This document shows, one piece after another, positions 1-14,800 of a DNA stretch of 64,000 bases. Source of the stretch: Saxidomus purpurata (taxonomy: Eukaryota > Mollusca > Bivalvia > Venerida > Veneridae); assembly GCA_022818135.1 (NCBI GenBank), contig JAFMSR010000007.1:27554980-27618979 (forward strand). Reading direction: 5' to 3'. A program made the translations under genes and the position numbers. A model generated the notes under the pieces. The model saw only the letters and a program-made list of their open reading frames with translations. It ran no database searches and was not told the DNA's origin. How positions within the stretch are numbered: the first letter of the stretch is position 1; each line of letters opens with the position of its first letter.

Positions 1-57
1 CGAGGTTGATTCCATCTGGAGTGAGGATAGAGAGCGATTAATATAAGTTGGAAGAAC

Positions 58-276
58 TTATTTCACAATTGAGATGAAACGAATTTGTATTAAACAAAGT
101 TGACACTTGGACAATGGTATGGCTAGAAAGGAAATACATGTATGTACGCCAACAACACCAAGGAATATGTCCCAGGTGAGCGAATCAGGTAAGTCAGAAT
201 ATCTCTTGTTTACAAAAATGTAGCCCAAAGTGTTGCATGCCAGATAACCGTACAACACGCACATCATTTTAAACAA
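58..276 (-). other. Possible membrane-protein exon or chance open frame
   Basis: A 72-codon open frame contains two hydrophobic stretches (around MMCVLYGYLACNTLGYIF and LGVVGVHTCISFLAI) separated by a polar loop. It could be the last exon of a membrane protein whose upstream exons would lie to its right on the minus strand. No convincing splice acceptor was found and no family is recognised. It lies downstream of the stop codon of the beta-helix gene on the same strand, so it is not part of that gene. It may be chance. Confidence 0.15.
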
Positions 277-1069
277 AATACGTTTTCCAAGGTGTATGTA
301 TAGAGGTAAAAGATAACAATGTTAACGTGTAAAAACCGCTACCATCAGCTGAGTTCCATGTCATTTCTCATCATAAGCTACACAACCCCCTAAAGTGTCT
401 GGCCTCGATAGTGAGGACATTCAAAACCTTAGTAGAAATAATTCAACCTGTCTCTTTGCCCTTCTCGAAATATTCTTTAAAAAACTGGCAAATTCCAGCT
501 GTACACACCACTATCTGAGCAACTCGTCGATATATTCCGGATCCTGCATCATAAACCGTCCATAGAACAATACCTGTGTCGCACTAAGCATTATTTCGGA
601 AGAAATTGAACGTAAATCGTTCAAATTTTAACTTATGTCAAACAGCAGTGCAGCCTTGTTTATCTTTCGACAGAAAGGTAGGATCAAATAATTTCGGATT
701 TACTGGTTATGAATTATGCGAAAACACGGTTATCGGTGCGGGATCTTGATTACAGTCGGGCAAAAATATCGACTATGTTATCACTTTTCATTGTATTGAA
801 CTTCAGACGTTTGTTGATATATTGTTATTTCTTAGAATAACGCCTTAGGATACAGTTTTGTATACTCGTATGATAATGCTCTTTTTTGTTTTTTATCCTA
901 TTCGTCGTTATGAATAAGAAGTGTGTGTAAGTTCATAAAGATATCATCTGTAGTTTTGCTTTTTTAATACATATCAATGCGGCTTCTGCGTGGTATTTCT
1001 ACAAGACGAATATACACCCAAAACATATACTGTCTGAATTTACTTCAATTAGCAGAAAAGAATTATGAG

Positions 1070-2823
1070 TTAAGGAAACGTCTTGCTAGAGGCTGATGGA
1101 CGGTAGTTGGCTGTTACAGGATACTTCACATCTGACCCACAATATGTCCAGTAATTCTCCGCTTGGTAAAAACAGGCGTAGGGGATCACATCTGTATGAA
1201 AACACAAACACATAATTATTTAATTAATCATTTGTGTGACTCATTTTGTGTACATTTATTTAAAATAGGACCTCATAATTTCCCTTACTGAGCAATGATT
1301 AAATTTATTGTAGAGTACAATAAGACGTATGAACTAGAGTTATCGACGTCTACGGTGATAAACATGTACCTGTCATCAGTATGACAAAAGCTAAACACAA
1401 AAATTGTATTTTCTCGAATTTTCTTTAGTTTTTTTCTTGAGTTTTTAATGTAGAACATGCCTACGCTATTTGAAATGTGCAGAGTTTCATGTTAATATTA
1501 AGCAGTAAAATTAGTAACTTTAGAGCTGAATGCTTCAAACATCAACTGCATGAGAGGAATAAAAAGCTAATGCTATTTTTGTTTTTTATCGAGTTATACA
1601 TAAACTACTTTTATTTTATGTTTTTCAGTGAATTATAGAGTTTTCTCAGTGAAATAAAATTTTGAAACAGTGGATTACCATTTTTATTTTTCACTGTTTT
1701 ACAATCTTTAACCCGGATTTACGTCAAAAAGGATACCGAGCGTAATTAATTCTGGAAACCATGCGACGATGACGTCGTTTAAATGACGTCATTTGCGCTA
1801 TGTTTCTGGTGACGTTTCCCGCGATTTTGTAGAAACAAACTCAATAAAAGTAGAATTTTAACCATAAAATAAACAGAAAAATTGTTGGTATCGGTGTAAT
1901 ATCACGTTAATTTCACTCGTGAACACCAAAAGTTGTTATTTTCACTCGTGGCTGCGCCACTCGTGAAAATAACACTTTTGGTGCTCACTCGGTGAAATTA
2001 TAATATGATCTTACACCGAAACCAACAATTATCCTCTACGTATATCAGTATTTTCGCCATTTCGAGTCACATATAGAAATATATTTTCAGAACGTAGGTA
2101 AATGTATTTACATAAACGAAATATCGTTCAAATTAATATGAATTCAATCGGTTACATGGCATTTGTTGTTACGGCCCGCAGAACAATTATGACGATTCGG
2201 TTAATATATTTATGAAATATTTATCATATTTATGATGTTTCTATATATACTCGTATTTTAGCAACTTCAAGTATTACTTATAAGAAAGAGGGAATGGCTA
2301 AACTATACGGTAAATTCTACTCTTTATAAAACACAAAAAGCTAGAATTACCTGTCTGAAAATTGGTTGCCCCCGAAGCATCATAAAACATCGACTTGGTT
2401 TCGGGATGTTTTGGACACTTTTGAACATGAATCCAGCAGCCTGCACCAGCAGTTCGGATAGCACCTGTCAGTTTGAAATATTGTTTTAGTTTATTTCTCA
2501 ACAATGTAGCAATGGGGTTGCCATGGTCTGTACATTTTTATTTTAATAAATTAATCTTAGGATTTAAATTTTCGAACCAATCCCATGATAAAATACTATA
2601 TACTTTATGTGTATCATATGCTTTGATATAATGTATCTGAATTAAATGAAATTTTGTTAACATCAAAATGATTTTATATTTTAACGATAGTCTTTGGTAA
2701 GATATTTAGAACTTAAGGTTCTATGGCATGTACATGTAGCAGATCATATATTAAGTCAGATTGTATATTAATTTTACAATTTGTTTTTGAATTGTGAATA
2801 ATAGCCTCCACTGCTGCTGACCC

Positions 2824-2855
<32 letters not shown>

Positions 2856-5800
2856 AACAATTCGGAAAATTAGCATTCAATTGTTTACTTTTTTGACTGA
2901 GATCATTTTTATATGAAATATACTGTTACAGTATCAGTTACATTTGATATAAATGCATTAAATGTGTGATAATTTGTCGTGAAAACATCTGAAATGTCCA
3001 TACACTCTGAACATGACTCCTTTCATAGCGAGTCTTTAAACAAGTTATAATCGTCATATAAACTTATCCATTTTGTCCCATGAAAACATTGTTTCTGTCG
3101 CAATTCACACATCGGTGCCATGATCTTGATTTTAGAGCCATATTTTCAATTACAATGTATATCAATCAAGCACTGGTGATTCGAAAGTCCCACACTTTTG
3201 TACGTTTAATATTTGTAGTATACTAAACTTCTAACTCTAGTATTTAACAGCATACGTGTACCTGTGGGTCTGTATATTGAAGTTACCGGATGATTTCTGG
3301 AGGATCCACAGTAAGTCCATTGTGCAATGGCACGAGACAAACATTTTTCCTGTTCATGCGAAGCATTTTGATGTTGTTCTGCATATGTGTCCCGATAAAT
3401 TTTGCCAGTGTGCATCACATGCCCATCAGCCGGACCCCCATGTTTTGGGCAACCATACATTGCCATAAAACAACCATCCCCAGCGAATATTGTTGCCCCT
3501 AAGCGAGTAATTAAACAATAATCATACTTTTTACCATTTTTAACGCCAACAACATTGTTCCTTCTAACGTTTCTAATGTCCACACCAAAGTATTGAGATA
3601 ATCCATAAAACACCGCAAATGTATTTTCCGGGTGTTTGGAAAATCAAATAAAACACTTGCCGCTTATATCTGTTACAAAAAGAAAATCGGATTTTCATTT
3701 CGTATACATGTACCAACAAGAAGACATAGTACATCTAGCCCTCGAAATGCTTTTAAAAGATGGAAGCCCAAACTTAACAATATTAACCTTAACGTGAAAG
3801 CAATCTTGATCTGCAGAACTTTCAGCATTCCTTAATTCTAACACGAGTAATTTTGCCAATTAGTTAAAAAATAAGGAAAACCTGCAACGTATTGACGCGC
3901 AAACCGCTATGACGTTATAAATGTCGTCAAATTATGCCTTATTACACACACAAAAATATCGCCGTACTTTAAGTACAGCACATTTCAGTTTTATACGCCC
4001 AAAGGAATATTAATATTTTATGTCTTTAGCACGCGGTTGAGATCGAAATAGCCGTCATCGAGGGTAACTTTATCTAGCAGGAGCGAGGCTCTGCCTAATT
4101 CCCTTAAACAGGTACCCTCGAATAGATTTCCATCTGAACCAAATGTCTCATGATAAAAGCCGTTTCATGCATACAGTATTACTTTTAAAGTATTCCTCTA
4201 ATGCTAACTTATCGAAATGATGTATTATCCTACAGGAACAAACGATATTCAGATGCTGTCTTCGGGAAAGTGACGTCACATGATTTAAAACGTTATGCAT
4301 TACGTCCGAAGTTATTCAAGAGGGTTGCGAAAAATAAAACGAACATTTCTTCATTGCACAATTACTTTCACATAAGACAAAAGTAAAATATATAAAATAA
4401 AACTACATATAATTATACCTAATATTAAAGACATTTAAAATTTAAGTTAAGCTTATTTTGCATTACAGATTAAAAGTGTAACTATCGGGATGTTCAGATA
4501 TTGTTCTTTGCAGGGCTATGTCGTAAACCAATACGCTATAGTTTTGTTTTGATCAAGATGAGCTAAATTTACCTATATATTATTGTTTGTGAACAAAATT
4601 GTCACTGTCAAAATTCAGCGGTAGCATGGTATACTATATTTGTTTTCAGGATATGATTGACACTTTGTCGCTTTTTGTGTTTTAGGAGATTGTACACAAG
4701 TTCAACGTGTTTTTAACCAACTATTTCATAGTGATAAACAAATTTCTAATATGCATCGCTGGAGTTACATGTACAATCGTGCACTGTTAAGCAATTAACA
4801 GAGCTAATAAATTGTTGGCTTATTTGGGCACCCTTTGAAATAAATAAACCTACCGACTTGTTTAAAGGGATACTCGATACCAGAATGCATAGATAAATGT
4901 GATCTTATTCTGGTACATTAAAAACTAAAACGTATTGGTTCTTTCACAACATTCGACAAATGAATGAAAAAAACAAGTTTTTACTAATTGTATAGCAGTT
5001 TTTATATCTTTTTACCCGAGGGACCGTAGATAGCTGCTACTTGTTCATTATTATGCGAGCCACAATATTTCCATTGTTTCACTGCCCGTTGAAAACACTT
5101 TGTTTCGTTGATTGCGGCATGTTCGTGTGTTTCACCATACGTATCTCTGTACGTTCCAACAGCATTTGGATGATCAGTGCAACCACTCACACTTAACCAA
5201 CATCCTATTAGAAAAAAAGGAATGAAAAACATCTATTTGATTGGTGCCAATGTTCTGACAAAAGTTTACCATGTAACGTTTATGCAAATTATAACGGAGT
5301 ATTGTGTATCTTGTTGTGAGGCCATCAGTTATAGTTCGTTCATGTTTAATTTGAATTACCCATACTTTTATTGATCCACATTGTCTTAATACTGAATTCC
5401 TACACAATGTTATTTGTATTTGCAATGACTTCAAATTTCCTTCTGTCTAAGAGCTGACAGCTGGTAAACAACACGGTGTGCTGGTGTGCCGTGAATAAAG
5501 CAATGATGAAGTGATGGAAAGGCTACAATATGTCAGAAAACTTTTATAAACTTTTAAAAATGACATACCTTCCTTAGATACGTTATAAAGGTCGTTCAGT
5601 CGAGATCCATCTGGGAGATACGCCGCTAACGGGGTGTCTGTAGCCGGCGCATGCGTGCTACACACACACTAGACGAAAGAGTCAGGTTGATTAAGTTTGA
5701 AAGACCTGTAGAACAAATCTCATATATGCTATTTGAGATTAAGAATTAGTCGTAGCTTTTTCTTATCTGCAAATCATTTGCTATATTCTTACATAACAAA

Positions 5801-8800
5801 GTATATAAATTAATTCATATGTTCAAAATACAGAACATTTTTGTGAAGCAAATTTAAGTTACAAGAATCAATGACCGCAAATAATAAATAGTTACATGTA
5901 AACATTGAAGCTATTACATGTACAAAGTTCCATTTTCTATTACAGTCATTCGTGAAAATATGGTCAGTATAAAGAGTTATATCATTTTAAATAGCAAATG
6001 TAATTACTTGTTACTTAAACATGAATTTAAAGATATTACTGATAATAATTTTTAAGTAGGAAACAATTACCTTTGTGAAGATACGTTGGTCCGACGGTTA
6101 CCCTTGGCCCAACACTGTCTGGCGAAGGGACTTGCTCAAAATTTACATGGTTAGCCCATTCAGCAGCATAGCACTTCACTCTGAAATCTCCAATGTCAGT
6201 ATTGAAGTGATCGGTCTTACCAAGGGACTATTAACGTAGAAAATATGTAACACAGAATTAACACAGAAGCAAACTGCGAGTCCGAAAACATAGCGAGGTA
6301 ATGAAATTGCTTCAAATGAAACTTGATATACTTGATAACATGATATACAACCGATGCTTCAACAAAATATACAAATTTCAACAGGTATTTGTTTTCAAGT
6401 TGATGAAACTAACGGTACATTTTGTACTTGATTTGATATCATTCCCAGACAAAAAGCATAACACGATTGTTATTGTCTTCCCCTCATAACGTATCAGGTA
6501 CTTTTCAATTATTTCTAAAATGGCGATTAGGAAAGAAAAAACTTACATATCCTGTGTCGGAGATATTGAAGAATCTAGGACTGTTAAATTTGTTATTGTA
6601 TCTGAGTATAAAGTCAACATGGTGGTTGTTGTAAACCAAATTCTTCACGATTTGATTTCCTGTAAATAATGTGTTGGTTATAAAAACATGTTGTAGGATT
6701 GATAGGTCTTTATTTCCTATTAAACTGTTCCTTAAAGACCAAACCAATAAATTTGCTGGAAGAAATTGCGTGCCAATTGGGAGAACAATCCTGTAATAAT
6801 TGAGTAATCCCGATTTCTAAATACAGAATAGTTTGTAAATCTATACATTTTTATTTCTGCCTATGTTTTCATATGTTATTGCTTATTTCGGACTACCAAT
6901 CAAACATTTAGTAGCAATACGCTTAAATGTTGTTTTTACTTATGGTACATGTATATGCTTCAACTAAATCTGAATATTCATGCTAGTCTCAACCATTGTT
7001 TTCTACTGTTACAGAGAACATGAAGTAGCAAAATAGACATACTGCATCAGCTTTTGGCCAAAACACAAACAGTTTTTTCACGGACTCTTGTTTTAGAAGT
7101 TACTGCACCTTTAATGTTAATTTACGCTGGCTATACGAAACATAATCATATGCATATTACGGAATTTACGGATATTCAGGAACGAACGTAGCTCGACATA
7201 ATAGTTTTAGTTTGAGTTTCGTATTTATGATGTTATTTCAATGAAAACCTTACATCTATATTCACCTAGAAATAAATTTCTTTTAAAACCGATATAATTT
7301 ACGTAACGTTCCGTCACATTGAAATATAATTACTTTTGTTATTTTTATTAAAAAGATGATGCGGAGTTAATTTACACCAATCCATCTATAACCCCCTGGC
7401 TTTCATCGCCAACAGCGCTTTGATTAAAGTTTCTTCCTACCTTCTGGAAGACTGGCATTTTTCATGTTCAAGTATGACAGCTCCGGGTAGCGTAACGTCC
7501 ACATTGAGCTATTGTAAGGTACAGCCTAAAAAGGGTGAAGGCAGCTTAAAATTTATCAAAAGGTTTGCACATTATATTTCTTATTATGTTCAGACAGTAG
7601 CCATATTTATTCACTTTTGAAAGGAATTGCCTCTAAACAAAATGCGTAAAATGTTTTCACATGTGTCTTTCTTATTAAAGCTGCTCGCTCTCAGATTTTG
7701 TTCTCCAAACAGAATGAAAATAACTTATTTTAAAACATATAGTCATGTGAAAAGGTTCAAGTGTAAATTCCTGTCACGTCTATCTGTAGATTACAAATAA
7801 AACGCTACCAAATAAGAAGAAATATAGTTAAGCGGTGCCGTAAACCCAGCATTTTCAATCGATTTTTGCAAATTACCTAGATTTTTACTTCTATTGTTGT
7901 TTTTAGCCTTTAGTTTTATATTAATGTATAAAGTATGTCATTTTTGGAAATTTTATTTTTTTTAACGGTAACTGAATGCAAACAGCTTAAAAGGGAATTG
8001 CCGCTTCACAAGTGATTATGCTCATGATTAAAAAAGGAAATTGATCACTGTGACAAATGCTAACGACATTTGCTGCGTTGCTCTTTGCTTGAGGGAACCA
8101 TGTCACGTATTTTCAAATTATGATTTGCTACAAATATATAGCAGCCATTGCGCGGCTAAGGAGTATAACCTCATCTTCTCTTATAGCACATGGTATTAAA
8201 ATAATTTAAAGACATATCAAGATGTGTTACACAGTTTCATCAAGCAGGGAATAGTTCATGAATGGCAATAATGCTTATTGGTGTAGCTGTTACCGTTGTT
8301 AAAAAATAATTGATGGGTAAATATTTCATAACACTAGTGTTCTTTTTCTTTTTGTATAGTAGTCATGAGCAATATCATTGGCTTTGCTCCGACTGTAACG
8401 AGATTGGAAATATCGTTCTAAAATTATATTTATATACATTTTTTTTACTTTTATACACTTAAAAAGATGAACATGTTTGAAGCATTTTGCAAATGAAAGT
8501 CTGGCATTGGTCAGGCGTTACCTTAAAACGCATGACAAATTTCTTGGAGTTTTCCGAAAAGTAAAGTGGTACGATTCAGAATAAATTTATGTGCTATACA
8601 GTAATGATATATAGCATGATATAAACAATGACTCGAATTAATAATTAAAGCAACTAATGGCCATACATATCATCAGGTCATCAGAGAATGTAGTTCAGAA
8701 GCTATAATCAATTACAGCCTTTGAACATAATTAGCAAACTAAGTAATGTGTCGTTGACAGATAGTCACAGTGATATGTTGCCGTTTCACACCATAGCCTG

Positions 8801-11800
8801 GCTCAATTATGTCTAAATGCATCTGTGTTGGTATATGAATTCTACCTCTGCGAAATAAAGTATGAAACGTTGAAAATGGTTACTACGCCCGCTGCTGAAT
8901 AGCACACTCTTTCGCAACAATACTAATATGTAATATTCGTATTGAAATATCAGATTATTTCTTGCAGATAAATGTTGAATGAATTATTGTAAACATTAAT
9001 TACATGCAGACGACTGATGAGAGTCTGATCGCTTCTGTGAGTTGTTCCTCTGTTATCAACTTGTAAACTGTGACTTTTTGCATTATACAATACGTTGTTA
9101 GCAATAACATTATATCGCCCGCCTCCAATATTTGCATGAACGTCATTCTGGGAAAAATGTGAAAAGGGTTAAAATTTAAAACTTTGAAGATTTCGCATGA
9201 AGATATTGGAAATGCTACAAATAATATAAAAGGAAAGCAGAAACCAAATATAACTACAAGCCTGTAGCTATATTAAAATTACATTTAGTATAAAGTTTTC
9301 TATCTACCAATACAAAGAGGAAACTGTATATATATACAAAATAAATACTGTAAGCATTACATTGTAAAATACATTGTTCGTTATGCTGGTACTCGAAGAT
9401 TGGTCATCTAGCATAACCCCACGAACATCTGCACCGGGAACCAACCGTAGAACATGGTGAACGATGTTATAACGAATGACGTTGCCTTTCTAAAACAATA
9501 AACAGACATTAAACGATATTTTGACAGTTAAAATCCGGTATTAATTACATGGTGCTTTGCTTAAAGCTCAAATACTTTTCAGTAGTCAATGAAAAAAAAA
9601 GTATCTAAACTTTCTCAACTGCTAAAACTGTAATGACAAGGTTCTACAAAAGCACATTTATCTTTCATATTGCTGTACAGGATTTCCTAGAAGGATACAG
9701 TCCTAAAGGGTAATACACATACAGTTTCAAAGTTACGGTACTAATTAAAAGCTTTTTACTCAAATGTCAATAAATTTTAAATTGATTATAAAAGTTACAG
9801 TTGTCCAGTCCATGCCGGTATGGAAGGCCCCACAATCTGAAGCGTTCACACAAACATGGTGCATTAAGTTGTGTTCCATTGTGATATCATTTCCCTGTCG
9901 AAAAAAAAACAACAAAATATATTAATAAGCACTTATTCATTATGAAAATGTGGTATACATGTACTGATATTTAAATTATTACTTTAATCGCAATGGTGTT
10001 ATTATGTTGTCAATAATAAATTATTGATAGATTTTTTTAACATTTTATATCACGTCTGTTACTACAATATAATTACATGTAATACCTAATTAAATCATCG
10101 TTACTCAAATGAATTATAACAAATATGTGTTAGTAATTATTGTTTATTTAAATTTTATCATATTTAAGACAATGCAGAACCACTAGTTTATTCATAATGT
10201 TTTCGTTTCCCTTCAGATAAAAGGAAAACACTTAATTTGTATTCGGTTTAGACAATGATAAATCACTTTATCCACAAAAGAAAGGCTAACTCATACAGGC
10301 ATACTAAAGTTCAGTCATAATATTTACGAAACCAAGGCTATGCTTACATAATACCATACTCCTGTCCACTGGCCAAAATATAAATGATTATAGTGCACTA
10401 CATGACCAACACCAGAAACACTAATTCCATAATAGCCCACAGCTCCCACACGTGAAAACTTGAATATTTCGTTGTTTTCAATGACATGCCCGGACGATTG
10501 AAGATTTTTTCTGCTTCCACCTTATGTAGAACAGAGTGTTGTATGAACAATAAATGTATAGTTAAAATATATAATGAGTTTGTTTGATTTCTGATTTCGA
10601 GAACAATGTGCATGATTTTGTATATTCACTTACGTAGGGAACGAATATTCGAACATTCGAATTCCTACCGAATATTCGAATGTAAATTCCGAATTCGAAT
10701 ATTCGGATATGTATTGATCTTATGAAACATCAGACGTATGTAGTTTCAGGCTCTAAGTGCCGCATATAGTACACAGAAAAGAGCATGGTTTTGGTTGAAA
10801 ATACTAATGCATGCCATATATGCTTTTTCACTGTCAAATATTAAGAATGGACAATTCAACAACAACACATAATACATGTAACAGCAACGTTTTTATATCA
10901 TCATTGTTATATTAACGTTCATCATAATAACAATATGAAGCGGACGTGAGGTAACGTCGTGTACATTTGAACTATAGTCACGTCAAATTGCTGGAAAACA
11001 TCTATGTATGGATATAATAATTTTTTACATATATGTATAATAATTAATCTTTATCGATAAAAGAAAATGTTGGGTTATCAGTACCAGATTGTGAACATGC
11101 AGACAGTTTCTTATAATAGTATAATATACATTGTCAAATATTGAGATTTAGTTATTTGATAAAAGTGAAACGAGTAACCTTGACCCTGAAGTAGTGAAGT
11201 AATGGCATTCAAGTACGAAATCATTTCTGTCCGGAGTTGGCTGGAAGTGCGAGTATCATTTTAACAGGGGCGTCATGAGATTTGATATATTTACAAAACG
11301 GAATGGTGACCATTGAGTTTGTTCCCTTTATTTACAGTGTTTTAGGAGTCAGAAATAGTGCAGCAGTTGGTTCCAGCATTTGCAGACAATTAAACATTAG
11401 CAAAACATTAGCAAAACGTGTCATTTTGTCGTCAGATTTCGCGATATTGTAAAACACAAAATGCTGAGCTGGTGGGTGAAGATTTTGGTGTTGGAGAGAA
11501 ATTACTGATAGTTTTCAAGTTCACTGTCATATACTCTTACTGTTTTCTCCATTGACTAACATTATACATCTAGTCAAAAGGTGGCCCTCTATTATACCCA
11601 CCTATAGAGTTTTGACTAATGAAATTACTTTCCGAACAGATTTGTCTCTCGGACACCAGAAAATTAGGATTTATATGGGCTTAACCAACCCAGTTGTTTT
11701 ACAATTTGGCAAGGGAGACAAACACCCCATTCAGTCAGGTGAGATTTAGGGGTCTAAAACGCATGTGCACACTTTCTATTTAAATGGCGATTTTAGTGTT

Positions 11801-14800
11801 ATTTTTTGCATTTTCCATTTTATTCTTTAAATATTAAGTATTTTTTCATTAATTTGTAAACACATCCTTTTCTACCTATCAGGTAATGTTTCGTTTCATC
11901 TTACGGTTTTCCCTGTACTTTTTTCAGCTAATCCCTGAGCCGGACTGCAATAAGATCATCTGACCTGATACAAGAGCGTTCAACGTTATCGGACATGATA
12001 CATTCGGATAACAAACCTATCGAATTTGTATGCGCATATTCGAATATATTCGACTATCAATTTTAGTATATATAAGTAACCATCGCTCAAATTCACATTA
12101 CCAACATCGTTGATTCGCCGCTAAGGGATACAATAGTATTGTGTACTGCCTATTTTATAATTCTTATTTTTAATAATGCAACATGGCAAACTTCTGATAT
12201 ATTTTTGTGGCAGTTACTCTACTTTTCCACTACATGATCAAAATAACCTCTAAATAAAAGTAAATCTATGAAGAATGTTAGAAAAAAATTAAATCCATTT
12301 AGCTGTAAATGTAGCATTTAGCCTATCACGTTGCAATATAAATGTATTAAGGTGAACACTTAAAAAAACTGAAATAATTCATTTTATAAGTGTTCAAGAC
12401 AATCGGAAAGTGACTGTGATTGAAACCTGTGTAGTTCTAGAAACGAAAAAAAATCGTAATTTTATATTCAACTGTTTTTTTTTTCTTACTGCATACATAA
12501 TTATTGAAAGGGTCCTCTTTAAATGAGTGTACTAAAATTTCTAACTTCAACTCGTTTGTTTACATACCATCAATAAACAATCCGCCGCCAGTCTCATGTA
12601 TTAGGCATCGAGTAACGGAGCAGTCACGGGAATCACCCTGAAACCTCACAGCAACGCCGCCTTAAAATAGAAAATTACATTTCATATACCGCGTGTATTC
12701 CCGGGGTTGACCAACTAAAATTACTAACAGTTTTTCGGATGAGACAAAAATCGAGGTCCCGTGTATGGGTGCTATACACCTGGCATGCTAAAAGAACCAG
12801 GGTTGTCTCTGGAATTGGGACGCTTTCTGTATCTTGCATTATCCTCCGAAACCTAAAATAACTAACCTCTTCTGGGGGCGTTGGTCATGTGGGAAACCGG
12901 TACCAACGATAAAACCGTAATATACGATACGATATACCGCGTAGAAGAATTCTGCTCCTTAAAGTACACAAACTTAAAACGTGTCACATCGTTATGTCCA
13001 TTAAATAAGAATGTACACATGTACATGATTGTGTGTTTGAATAAGGGCGATATTTTCAAACAGAAAACACAAATATTAGCTCATATTATAAGCTTGGATT
13101 ACAAATCTGAGGTACATTGTATTATTGAAATACTGAAATTCACGTAACAATCAACATATTATGAATTAGATTACAATATGAGGGCCTAACTATAACGGAA
13201 GTGGTTACAATGAGTAAATTGGATGCAAAACAAATCTTAGACCTGTATTCCTTATTTCAAGTCTGTTTAGCTGAATGTTATGTAAGTTTGTTCCTATGAC
13301 ACCGTGTCCTCTACATGTCTCTAAGGTGAATCCTTCCAGAGTTATTTGTCGTATGTTTTGGTTTATTCTACAAATACATAGTAAACAGGTAGGTACGTTA
13401 CATATGTAAAACATAAGTTTAATATGCAAACGCTTATTTCAAAATGGAGTCCATTTTCAATTCATCCTTAAGAAAGAACTATTAAATGATTATGTCAATT
13501 CTGTTGTCATATTCATATATGTAAATGTTTGAAACCGTTAACAATAAGTCTGCCCGTATGTTAGATAAGATGTTTGGCATTTGATATCAACCAACTTCTA
13601 GCTAAGATATTGACGTGTAGAAATAATATTTTGATAGTTGCTAGGACTAAAATGACAGTCTTGTAAGACACCCCTTACTGTATACAGTTATCAATCAGTG
13701 ACACATAAATGACATCTGTTTCGGCTGCATTCCCGTCGCTATTTGGGAACAAAACATAAAGATTCCCATGATCTCTGTCCAAATAGTATTCTCCCTGAAA
13801 ATCAAAGAAAAAATGTCTCTTAACCTCATTGTCTTACCTTCATTTTTGCCACAGCGCAAGCCATACAAGTACATGTATAATGCATCAAGGAGGAGACCAA
13901 AATTGCATATTCGTGTCACTAGCAAAGGCTTCCTTGATTTAAATGCCAATTTAGAGGAGCAGTTTCTTTTTCTACTTTAAAATGCTTCAATCTAAGTTGT
14001 GTTTCTGTCAAATGCGCTTTCGATGTTTTCGTCTCAGTCAATGCCTATCTGTAGTTGAAGTTTTACACAAACATGTATTCTTTTGTTTTTTCGCGTTAAG
14101 TTTTTTGGAATACTTTCGTTAAAAAGGCAAAACATCAATACAAGCGTACTTATGTCATAAAGAAGCTTCCTGCCTTACCCCCAAAAACGCTCAAATAATC
14201 ACGGTCTTACTTTCCTATGAATTTCGAAGCGATATGCAAAGCAGAAATGCATTACATTACCAGGTATTCACGATTGGTTGTATATAAATTTAGAACAAAT
14301 AGTACATTTAAGTTCACGGTTCAGTTAGTCCGCTGAACTTGTCATTGCAAAGCAAACAGAATAAATTTCATCACAGAGTTTATATTTGCTATATATTCTA
14401 TATACTGTATTATTAGTGCAAGTTTACACTGCATTACTCTAAAGAACACGGTTTTTTAACACTGTTGCAAATTAGCACAATATCAAGATGTATTTTGTGT
14501 CCTAGATTAAATATATCAATTAGATCTTACGGGCTGATCTAATGCGGACATTGCATTCAGGAATCTAAAGTAACCGCCTTGCTCTGTAAACCCAGCTCTT
14601 GGATTATCCCAATGACCTGCAAGAGAACAAATAACTGTGTTATCACAAGTTGGATGCGAACGTTTAACGTGTTATTTGAAACTCATACGCAGCTTTAATA
14701 AGAACGACATTTCAAATATATGCAGCCGATGGTAAGACTAACGAATTTGAAGCCACGAGAGCATAGAACTTTGGCTAATATGACTTTTTATAAATCTATT

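Larger units (their letters stand above)
1070..2464 (-). other. Exons 21-22: third Cys-rich repeat, split by an intron, and stop codon
   Basis: Exon 21 (2351-2464, phase 1-1) encodes GAGCWIHVQKCPKHP and following residues. Exon 22 (1070-1191) encodes YACFYQAENYWTYCGS, VTANYRPS and the stop codon. Together they form a third repeat in which the RDTY box is degenerate but all four cysteines remain. The intron between them contains a 149-bp palindrome at 1881-2029. Confidence 0.75.
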
